Of a stretch of DNA of 64,000 nucleotides, positions 56,201-64,000 are shown piece after piece; within the stretch, counting starts at the first letter, position 1; each line of letters opens with the position of its first letter. The position numbers and the translations under genes were made by a program. The stretch comes from Symbiodinium natans (Eukaryota > Sar > Dinophyceae > Suessiales > Symbiodiniaceae), in the NCBI GenBank assembly GCA_905221605.1, contig CAJNDS010002806.1, positions 122,001 to 186,000 of the forward strand. Reading direction: 5' to 3'. The notes under the pieces were generated by a model. The model searched no databases. It was given only the letters and a program-made list of their open reading frames with translations, and had not been told where the DNA came from.

Positions 56201-59200
56201 TGTCCACCCGAATCGATGCCATCTCTGGGCATGCAACAAGTGACAGCTGTCGGCAATTGTCGGCGTCTTCCCGGGGCCCCTCACCAACTTCAGCACGTGG
56301 AAGGTGCCTGGAGAACTGGCCACGAAGTAAAAATCAACGCATGAAGAAGGCAGAAAGCGCGGCGCAGGTGCCCCTCCAATTTCACCATTTTTGCAGCAGA
56401 AGGTCGGCAAAGGGCCATGGATGCCATGCGCCACCGTGATATCAGCTCCGAAGCTTAAGCCATGCGCAAGGTCGATAAATGAAGAACAGTTCCGGCAATC
56501 CAGCAACTGGCGCGCCACCCAGTCGTCCAGCTGTTGAACCTTTTAGGGGTTGGGTTTGTGTGCATCAGGCTCGGCTGGGTGTAAGTTCCCATTAACTGAG
56601 AAATGACTCACTCGCATTTGCAGCAATGCGGGCTCACTTGAGCCACTGACCCACAGCCACAACAACGTGATCATTCAGATTTTGCCAATGCAATGAGGCA
56701 TGCAGACTGTCTCCACAGTGTCCACAGCCCGGAAGAGATGAAACCAACGATCTCATGAGAGCGCGTGGGACTGCATAAGCAAAGCCTACGACGAGGAGGT
56801 GGCGGAGGATCGCAGCGTAAAGTCAAAGCTGCATCTCGATCTAGACCTTCGGATGAGCCTCGCACGACCCTTTTCGAACAGTAGGATTGCTTGTCCTGAG
56901 CCGACTAGAATGACGCGCAAAAAGTCCGGGTCATGCCCGCTCTCCCCACTTGACAGGAACCACCACCCACATTTTGAGGGGGTGCCCAACTGGTCCACAC
57001 TTGCGTGATTGCATTGCCTCTCACACAAGGGGGGGGGGCATGTTTCGGCTGAGAGAGTGAGTGCCAGCAACGTGTTTCATGAACTGGGAGCCCGGCCACA
57101 CATTCAAAGCACGGGGGTGATGCCTTGGCAGGCTTGGGTTTCACAGCCGTGTGTCTTGGCCGCGCTCACGCACGAGCTCTGCAATTGTTCCGCTGGTCGC
57201 TTTGGAGGTTCAGTAAGTTGCAGCTTCCGGTGCTTCGCTCGGATTTCTAGGAGATCGTAATCCAATCATCTTCATGCTTCACCATCCGTTGAAGTTTCGT
57301 AGCGCGGTCGCTGGTCCTATTGCGAGATGGGATGAGACGTAGCCCGGTACTTCTCAGCTTGCCGTCAGGCTTACGGCTTACCACTGTAGCTGCCACATCC
57401 AGGCTGTTGGATTCCTTTTTCGATGATCGGCGCGATCGCCTGGAGAAGCCGACTCAGGAGCGTGGCCTCGGGGGCTACCTTCAAGCCGCAACCCCTGCAT
57501 TCCTTCTTGACTTGGTTTGGTGGCATCAGTTGCCTCTCTACTCCCGGCCCCCTCCCGATACAGGCCCTGAGTGAGAACAAAAATGTTGTATGTACCCCCA
57601 GTCGGATTGCAGGCTATCGACCGTCGAGCAGCTGGGATCAAGGATTAACGAGTCATATGCCGATGTTGTGACTTTTTTAGGGTTTCTTCGGGATGTCTTT
57701 GGACTTCTGACCTTGTCTCATCAAAGATGTTCCGGCTTGTTTCGCTTGGCCGGCATCAGGTATCCGATATCCTAGCTGCCTTGGCGTATGTACAATCACG
57801 CCGCTTGGCATGCACACAAGTCACACACAAGCGTACTTGTTCGTGCTAGCCTTGTGATGGACAATTATCTGTTGTTTCAGGAAATTTTCCTCCTCCCTAT
57901 CACCTCTACGGCCAGTCGCAAGGCCGCTACAAAACGCATGGCATAGCTGTGCCTCAGTGCTTCCTCGTCTATTTTCTGTGGCTCTGTCGGCACTGTTCCC
58001 AAGCAGGTGCGAGCACGGTCTTGCGACTCTTTGCAGCCTCAGCTCGCCGGGACGTCCGTGCACGGGAGGCCCAAGTGTAGAGGTTGACAGAATTAACCAC
58101 TGCATGGTCCCATAGTAACATAGTATTCGTGCTCATGTTTCTCACTCAATGTTCCAGTAATCTGTCAGACATTGAAGCGTGATGTGACCTTTGTGCAGGC
58201 ACGTTGGGCTTTAAGTTGCCTGCCGCTTGGCCTTTGAATCGAGAGACAAGCTAAAGGGGTGTCTGAACCTGCGCGCTGACATTGCGAGCCTTCTGTGCCT
58301 TCGCCGCTTTGCACCTGACGTTCTGCAAAACCCTGAGGTCCTCCTGTATCTGCGAGGGAGAAGCCACCATGGATGACCAGGCTCGCACTGAGATACTCCT
58401 TTTTGAGGCATTGGTTGCTTGCAGCTAGCCGGCCTTTATGGCAGCTCACACGTCTTCCAGTCAAGGCTGGTAGCTGGATATATCTTGTTTTAGCATCCAG
58501 TGTCTCACCCTTGAACTTTGTGCAATGCCCTTCATCGAAGACCTCCACAGCTTCGCAACCTGAGGAGTTGTCTCCACTTCAGCTGGCTTCAGAGATACTT
58601 GAATCAATCGAGATGACTCCGTAGTTGTGGGGGTGAGCTGGGGAACTTAAGCTACCAGCTCACGATGCTAATTAGGCTTGAGTCATCGTGTCGGAACACT
58701 TTCTGGGGGTGGGAGGGGTCATCATTGATAGAACCGACTTGAGGTCACGAAGCTAGGTCGGACACTCCCCTGATACTGCATGGGCCACTCGGAATGTTGC
58801 CCCGCTCTTGAGATCTATTCTAAAGCAGTTGGGGTGGCTTGTCTGTGAAAAGTTAGCTTGATGATCAAGACCTGGCTCTTGAGGCAAGGCCGCGTGCCTC
58901 CTTTGCTGCTTTTGGCTGCGGAGGCAATTCCGCACTTACAGCGGAAAGCAGGGAGGGCAATATCTCCCAATCTGCGCCCCGAACATTGCGACTAGTCGCC
59001 GGTTGGTGACCCGCAAGTCTTTGGAGCGACCATGCGCAATCCAGCGGACTCCTGCAAGTCTCCTTCAGCAGGCAGCCGCTCCAGCAGTGCAACGCGCTGC
59101 CTCGGCAATGGGCGGGAGATCTGTGCAGGCAGCTTCTTTGGCCAGATGAAATAAGATGAAATGGCTTGTCATCGTCGAATCGTCGATGCAACTCCTATCA

Positions 59201-62200
59201 TGATGACTCGTCAGGAGTGTGAAAAGCTTCAGCTTGACGGTCGACGGCATGTGGACTGCTTGGTCGAGTGCCTTCGCCGAAAACTGCAACCCCGACTTTC
59301 GCACATTCAGATGTCTCTACGGAGGTGAAGTGCAGGTGGTCGAGTCTGTCTGCTGTGTGTTCATGTTGCTTACGTGTTTCTTTTGTGGTGTTGGACGGCT
59401 TGGTCCGAAGGACTCGCCTCTGACTTTGAAACGTGCACTGCATCCAGCTTCACAATTGCTGACCACCGCTTCAACAATGCTGAAGAAAGGTGCCGAGTGG
59501 TCGACGGCTCTGTCCGCTGCGTTGCACGCACTTACGATGCTGCTGCTGGGCTGCATCATGGAGAGCCTCGCTGTCGTACAGTGCACACACAGGAGGCGAA
59601 CAGGATATAGCATCCTCAACAGTGGTGATTACAAAGATGCTTTCAAGGTTAAAGATCGCCGCGGACAGAAGCTTCAAGATGATTCCGGTGAGGACGTGGC
59701 TTGCTGCTGCAAGGGGATGTTCTTAGACCAGACACTGTGAGCATAGCCAAGCATGTTCTACTTGTAGCAACATCGAATGGCCTTGTCAGACGGGACCGAG
59801 GTGGCCAATCACATGTCCACCATGGCCTGCGCCTGGCTGCAGAGATTCAACCCGGAAATTTGGCAAGAAGCAGGCGATCACTGCCTGCATGCTGTTAAAC
59901 GCGCAAAGTCAGCTCCTACTTCTTCCTTCGACCTTAGCCACACCGGGCGGAATTTCAAAACAAAAGCACCAACAATGCATAAACAATTGCTTACACACCA
60001 GCTTCTCGACTGTTACAGGTGAAGATGAAGGGGACGAGCTGGCACAATGCATGCCGGTCGCCCCTTTATGATCTGACCTCATTGATGCGAAGTGAAGTTT
60101 GTTCCAGTCTTGAGGATTATCCCAGGGCATAATCCAGCTCCGCTCTTCCCATGGACAGCTACGCCATTTAAATTGTACAGCAGATGGCCGAGCAGTAGCC
60201 TTGCGCCATACAATGCGCAGGCATTGTTGGTGGATGTTGTGCGAGTGTCCTGCGTAGACAGTGACGAACCGCTGATGAGGCTGGTGCTGCAGTCGCTCTA
60301 AGATGCTCTAAGTAGATTCGGGCATGGGGGGTGTGGCTGGAGACACTCACATGAGTAGTATCGGGTATGGGGCGGCGGGGTGGGGGGGTGGGGGTTGGGG
60401 TGGTGGGGGTGGCTTGCAAGAGTGGCTTGGACTAAGCAAGTTGTTGCCGTCGAGAGCGCAGAGGCGAGAAAGTAGGACGCAGAACCTCAGAACCACTCGC
60501 TTATTTCCTGGTTTCTCTCTGAACCTCAGCACGAGCCATCATGGGACCGCCCATGCTCAATGCATCGGCGCAGAGTCCCCGCTTGGTGAGTCTAGCGACG
60601 CTGGCATTGTTGCTAGCAGGTGCAGCGAGCCAAAAAAGAGCGCCATGCTAAACGCAGTCCATGCTCACACAACCAACACCAAATCCGAAGCTGCACCTTT
60701 GAGGGTATTGCGTTTCTTTACTACTTGGCCACCCTCACGGGGCGCATCGTGCCAACAGGCCTTTGTAGGATGTTCAGACACTTTCCCCTAGACTCTGCGC
60801 AGACTCTGACACTGCGAACCCTAGAGCTGCCAGAAGCAAGACCCGGGCGCTCCTGCAAACTCCAGAGTCCGCCTCGAACTCTGCAGAGAGCATCAGACCT
60901 CGTTTGTTAGTCAAGCAATGCGTCTAGCGATTGAAGCGGTTGAAGCACGGTGAAACTTTGCTTCGCAACTCCTGAGAGGATCCTCGCGGGCTCGCGCGCT
61001 TGCGCCGCTGCGGGGCCTTGGTCCTTCGCTCGGAGGACGGGCACATTGCACTGGTTTTATGCGAAATTTGACTTGTAAACATCGGCAGACGCATGCCTTA
61101 ATGTCAAGGAGAGTGTTCGAGGGTCCTGTCCTGTGCCAGTCGCAATAGTTCTTGCCAGGCTTCGGAGCAGTTCCTGGATCGAGTGGCCTCTTGACCGAAA
61201 CTAAGTTAGCTTAACTGTAGATGCTTTGGGTCATCGTGCAATTTCAACCCTGGGACACTTGGGAGTTCCACACCACTTTCCATGCATTCTTGCCTCAGAT
61301 GTAGCTTTGATTTTTCGGGTTTGGACAGTCTTTGCAAGCAGCGTTGAGACGGTTCACGTCACCACATACCGCCACATGCAAGACCCGCCACATACCGCCA
61401 CATGCAAGATTGCAAGCCACGACGCGGTGGGGTTGCCATACGAGCTCTGGGAGGCGGGAGGTGTGAAGAACAGTTTCACCAACTCTGCGTTTTGATACGT
61501 TTTGCAGAGGCTTGGTGACCCTTTCTGCACAGGCGTCTGATGTGGAGGAGAAGCTTCGCTTTGACCTCCAGAGCTACAGCCCTCAGGCAGAGTTTCGTCA
61601 AAATTAAGGCAGTGTTCCTATGATCCGAGCATTCTGCGCCTCCAAAAGACAATCCAGTGCAGTTCTTATTCAAGTTGACAAGTGCCATGGCTTTCGGTAA
61701 GCGTGAAGTGGCAACTAAGTCAGTTTCGGCACATGAGTTTTGTTGGGACTGTTAGGACCTGGGGGCTTTTGGTTCAAGATGCTTAGGGTAAGGACAGGCG
61801 CAAGGCAGAGTGACACGAATTGAGCAGCGGCATTTTTCACGGTTACTCCAGTCAATTCAATCCGGAAATAATGCCGGGAACTGGCGGGCGGGGGCGAAAC
61901 GGCATGGGACTGTGGCCGCCGAAGCACGCCGAGGGGCTTGCGGAACACATCTCCGCGGAAGCTCCCCTGGAAGACATGCGCTGTGCATGTACTGCGTGTG
62001 TATTCCCAACCACGATCTCGGTTCGAGGGGGGACTCACTTCTACGGTTGCGCACCCCAAAACTAGGATTTCCCAACCATGCGAGCCCCCATAGAGGGTTT
62101 ACGTCCGCGACGTTTGACACGAACTCGGCGGAAGCCACGCTGGAGCTCTGCGGAAGCTGTGCGGGTGTCAATATCAAGGCCTGGGCCTTTACTTTTGAGG

Positions 62201-63910
62201 CCGTACTCTTGCCAAACGTCACATCAGCTTTGTATGCTCAAGCAGAAAGTCAAATTATCGCAGAGAGCGTCCAGCAACACAATGTAGTTGCTGAAAGCAC
62301 CTCGGATGCACATAAGCGCCGTACTGGAGTCCCACACCCGACTTCTCACCTACTCGCGGAAACAAATTTCAAAAGCCTCCCGGAATGAGCTCATGGAAAC
62401 GTCCGCGGAAGCAAGCCCCCCGGACCAGTAGAGCCAAGTACTCCCGGAAGGAATCCGCGGAAGGGCTCTTTTCCACGGAAGGCGTCTTTGCTACTAACAG
62501 AGAGAAATTTCTGTACACCGGGAACAACCGTGGTTCCCGCCCATTTGCCTGCTATCTCGGAAGACTCGCAAGACCCACCTTTGTCATTTCCGATCCTGTG
62601 ATAGTCTGGCATGTCCATGACGGATCACATTTGGCAGAAATAAAGCTTAATGACTTGAAAGCTCGCAATTGCAGGTACGAATTGACGACGACACCTTTGG
62701 GGAGCCTCGTGGAAAGAGCATTTCAGGAGGTGTTTTCTTCCCCATGGCAGGCTGGGTCCGCCTTGCTCTTCCATAAAGATTCTGATGCTTTTCATGATAT
62801 CCATGTCAATCGTCTGGAGGCTACGTCAGCGACCCCATGCTCGCGGCCAGAAATCTGCAGACCGCAGCCGAGGCGTGTGGATTCCACAGCTTTTGGAAAG
62901 GTCTCCAGGCCTGTAATTTGCAGGCAGTACTTGTGCCGCTAGCGCAGCCGGGTCGGAGAAGCATTCATTTCACGTGGGCTCTCATGAAGGCGACGGGGCG
63001 TGCAGAATTTCTCTTCGGCCCGGGACCCAGCTAGCATTGATGCGATCGACCTGTCCATGGATGCCTTCCTGTGTTCGGAGTGGAGGGCCACGAGTGCAAG
63101 TCTGAGTGAAAAGAGCTTCCGCTCGAAAATCATCCACTGCTCGCTCGGTTCGTTGTTCGGTGTCCTTTGACTTGGGGATGGGGCACAGTCCTTCAAAACG
63201 CTACTGTACTCCCCAATCTAGGTCTTGAGGAGGTCCGCCGGCTCCTGGTCCTATGAATCCTGCCAGTTAAGCGGAGTCAAGCCAAGCTCCCCCATCTCTC
63301 ACGGGGCTTCTGAAGGTGAGACTGTGACGGCCATTCACAAAAAGGGCGGACGGGTTGCAGGCGCACACCGGACACGTCACCAATTTCCACCCTTCAGCAC
63401 GCCAGTTGCGAGCCTAACATGACTTCACATGGCGTAAGATCGGCGATGTACTTGGACTGCGAGCTGCAAACCATTGCAAAGCCTCCTTTCGACTTCAGCT
63501 CGCTGGCAGTTCCTGCCCTGCCTTTTGATTCGCCGCCAGGCATCAGCTGTGCTAGCGGCTTGGAGCTGGAGAGTCCGGTGGTTGTCAACGTGGCAGGGCC
63601 ACACTCTGCGCAGGCCAGGTGCCTTGGATGCTTTTGATTTTTTTGGGGGCAGGCGTTGCAGAGGGGTTGAATGCAAGTTGCCGACAGCAATCAAAAGTGC
63701 AAGAGGTGACACAGCTGGCTTTCGCAGATCCGATGGAGAATGACATGGCTATCAGCACTCGACCCATGCGCCAGGCTCCGATACACCACATAGACGCACC
63801 CGGGTGGCGAGATCTGAAAGTCCCCGTCAACTGTCTGCAACCTTTTGCCATTCAGGAGGTTGCATATGTCAACCCGCCACCTGGAGTGTCCTGGGATGAG
63901 GACGGCCCAG
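53250..63910 (+). CDS. FAD-dependent oxidoreductase (DAO fold), multi-exon
   Basis: Exons read in order: 53250-53317 (AIIIGAGVIGNSIATELSRS, dinucleotide-binding GxGxxG), 53535-53584 (TLNVDKLSGAGQGST), 53708-53735 (GYSSGICRT), 53812-53845 (YSVLDSVKFAW), 53962-54009 (EGYTYFENWEDHIGVK), 54082-54113 (LLKSHKIWEH), 61417-61453 (VGLPYELWE), 61533-61586 (ASDVEEKLRFDLQSYSPQ), 62820-62879 (GYVSDPMLAARNLQTAAEAC), 63006-63017, 63316-63360 (ETVTAIHKKGGRVA), 63540-63613 (LESPVVVNVAGPHSAQ), 63688-63774 (MENDMAISTRPMRQ), 63856 to about 63910 (EVAYVNPPPGVSWDED). Phases match at nearly every join and many donors are GC or GA. The order is that of sarcosine/amino-acid-oxidase-type flavoproteins. One exon before GYVSDP and the C-terminus beyond the window are missing. 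Substrate unknown. The 54114-61416 intron (about 7.3 kb) holds other candidate genes. Confidence 0.85.
54333..54421 (-). CDS. Candidate C-terminal exon, product unknown
   Basis: On the minus strand CCTACAG is followed by KAEKVEVLVVYEDGRVEAPG then YHGNRAK and TGA (54333-54335). Strong coding character. A second minus-strand segment at 54815-54893 (VYFYRFYRADLVKEHCDMH) may be upstream. It lies inside the long flavoprotein intron. Confidence 0.38.
54926..55206 (-). CDS. Candidate two-exon gene for a 70-residue protein
   Basis: Exons on the minus strand: 55206-55130 and 55056-54926. The first ATG (55205-55203) directly follows a GTGTAG acceptor, as expected for trans-splicing. Exon 1 gives STVPLPGTWRPLFDKSQCEH then LAIAG; exon 2 gives VPAAGSHLRPEVCEANLRDL then PPLPLAAAGKAEPQQATVAA and TGA at 54928-54926. 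The 73-base intron starts GC and the phase-1 join is exact. The protein is alanine/proline-rich and unrecognised. About 95 bases upstream is a sequence like a decayed spliced leader. Confidence 0.42.
55301..55320 (-). other. Possible relict dinoflagellate spliced leader
   Basis: The minus strand reads GTAGCCATGGCTCAAG at 55316-55301. The dinoflagellate leader ends GTAGCCATTTTGGCTCAAG, so this is the same sequence less three T. Such relics mark genes that once passed through a trans-spliced mRNA. It lies in the right orientation upstream of the candidate gene at 55206-54926. Confidence 0.4.
56760..57008 (+). CDS. Candidate exon, product unknown
   Basis: After CATGAG the frame reads SAWDCISKAYDEEVAEDRSV, KSKLHLDLDLRMSLARPFSN, then a less convincing basic tail to a TGA at 57006-57008. 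A strong coding segment inside the long flavoprotein intron. Confidence 0.38.
   Translation, partial: SAWDCISKAYDEEVAEDRSVKSKLHLDLDLRMSLARPFSNSRIACPEPTRMTRKKSGSCPLSPLDRNHHPHFEGVPNWSTLA
57600..57720 (+). CDS. Candidate exon, product unknown
   Basis: After CCCCCAG the frame reads SDCRLSTVEQLGSRINESYA then DVVTFLGFLRDVFGLLTL. Coding-like; may connect to 57881-58080. Confidence 0.35.
57881..58080 (+). CDS. Candidate C-terminal exon, product unknown
   Basis: After GTTTCAG the phase-1 frame is open for 65 codons: FPPPYHLYGQSQGRYKTHGI, AVPQCFLVYFLWLCRHCSQA, STVLRLFAASARRDVRAREA, ending QV and TAG. A GT donor-like AG|GTGCGAGC inside may split it. Confidence 0.38.
58165..58548 (-). CDS. Candidate ORF of 127 residues, product unknown
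   Basis: A minus-strand ATG at 58546-58548 opens MEVFDEGHCTKFKGETLDAK, LKKEYLSASLVIHGGFSLAD, SQCQRAGSDTPLACLSIQRP. A coding-like plus-strand frame ending at 58624 (EELSPLQLASEILESIEMTP) overlaps its 5' end, so only one is likely real. Confidence 0.3.
   Translation of the reverse strand: MEVFDEGHCTKFKGETLDAKTRYIQLPALTGRRVSCHKGRLAASNQCLKKEYLSASLVIHGGFSLADTGGPQGFAERQVQSGEGTEGSQCQRAGSDTPLACLSIQRPSGRQLKAQRACTKVTSRFNV
59219..59740 (+). CDS. Candidate coding region with two hydrophobic segments
   Basis: Open for 173 codons. The start (LTVDGMWTAWSSAFAENCNP, DFRTFRCLYG) looks coding and could splice out at a GAG|GTGAAG site near 59325. Hydrophobic segments VCCVFMLLTCFFCGVG and TMLLLGCIMESLAVV could be membrane helices. 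The end reads SGDYKDAFKVKDRRGQKLQD. It may be several exons rather than one. Confidence 0.32.
   Translation: MKSFSLTVDGMWTAWSSAFAENCNPDFRTFRCLYGGEVQVVESVCCVFMLLTCFFCGVGRLGPKDSPLTLKRALHPASQLLTTASTMLKKGAEWSTALSAALHALTMLLLGCIMESLAVVQCTHRRRTGYSILNSGDYKDAFKVKDRRGQKLQDDSGEDVACCCKGMFLDQTL
59777..60022 (+). CDS. Candidate exon, product unknown
   Basis: The frame reads MALSDGTEVANHMSTMACAW, LQRFNPEIWQEAGDHCLHAV, KRAKSAPTSSFDLSHTGRNF. Clear coding character; family not recognised. Confidence 0.38.
   Translation: MALSDGTEVANHMSTMACAWLQRFNPEIWQEAGDHCLHAVKRAKSAPTSSFDLSHTGRNFKTKAPTMHKQLLTHQLLDCYR
60324..60927 (+). CDS. Candidate two-exon gene, glycine-rich N-terminus
   Basis: Exons 60324-60704 and 60769-60927 join in phase 0 across a 64-base GT-AG intron. 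The protein is about 179 residues: a short start, a glycine/tryptophan run (GWGGGGWGGGGG) from a G-rich tract, then LGLSKLLPSRAQRRESRTQN, HTTNTKSEAAPLR, and in exon 2 DVQTLSPRLCADSDTANPRA, ARSKTRALLQTPESASNSAE and stop. An upstream in-frame TAA supports a start near 60324 or a nearby acceptor. Low-complexity, possibly nucleic-acid-binding (guess). It lies in the long flavoprotein intron on the same strand. Confidence 0.42.
61364..61412. repeat. Tandem 26-mer, two copies
   Basis: ACATACCGCCACATGCAAGA plus CCCGCC occurs twice, just before exon 61417. Confidence 0.88.
61855..62490. repeat. Cluster of CCGCGGAAG-like words
   Basis: About ten CGGAA(G) words, several in the form CCGCGGAAG, at about 61862, 61959, 62128, 62152, 62355, 62380, 62403, 62444, 62455 and 62475, irregularly spaced, within a flavoprotein intron. 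Confidence 0.6.
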
Positions 63911-64000
63911 GCCAAGGAAGACTTCTTGAGTCGTGGGTGTGAGAAGCAAAGTGCAAAGAGGCAGGATTACAGGTCGCAGAAAGCCCGGGTTAGAATGTGA

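Noticed and set aside
55856-56518. 220-codon minus-strand open frame
   Set aside because: No recognisable domain, composition not clearly coding, and several alternative frames are open; not enough to call a gene.
61810-62942. Two large plus-strand frames (192 and 185 codons) overlapping by ATGA
   Set aside because: The second covers the flavoprotein exon 62820-62879 in another frame, so at least that one is not real; the ATGA overlap is then probably chance.

Overview
This window reads as nuclear DNA of a dinoflagellate, probably of the Symbiodiniaceae kind (inference). The grounds are: coding sequence cut into very short exons; many introns that start with GC or GA rather than GT, with AG|G at both junctions; all confidently identified genes on the plus strand; a near-identical head-to-tail gene array; a LINE of the type common in these genomes; long microsatellites; and one possible decayed spliced-leader sequence. 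No bacterial operon signals, rRNA or convincing tRNA were seen.

Layout. 1-4334: tandem array (one 3' fragment and two complete copies) of a two-exon gene for a 380-residue, internally repetitive secreted-type or carbohydrate-binding-like protein. 4336-15414: many short coding-looking exons of unidentified genes, one RRM-like. 15735-21070: a plus-strand gene with a phosphatidylinositol-phosphate kinase domain in at least ten exons, followed closely by a C2 domain, possibly one protein. 22109-22282: a small ORF with a signal peptide. 22734-24900: CA/GA satellite DNA with a 100-N assembly gap. 24900-48480: unidentified candidate exons on both strands between microsatellites. 48500-51200: a LINE fragment with an intact ORF1 and a frameshifted, truncated ORF2, flanked by (GA)n tracts. 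51562-52590: the C-terminal half of a zinc-type (MDR) alcohol dehydrogenase in about six exons. 53250-63910: an FAD-dependent oxidoreductase (DAO fold) in at least fourteen exons, with one intron of about 7.3 kb that contains other candidate genes.

The identified genes do not form one pathway. The kinase/C2 unit suggests phosphoinositide signalling at membranes; the two oxidoreductases are adjacent but need not be functionally linked. Long continuous frames are poor guides here: the best genes were found by joining exons of 12-90 bases whose peptides and splice phases fit known families. Exon borders are inferred by eye and should be tested with RNA data.
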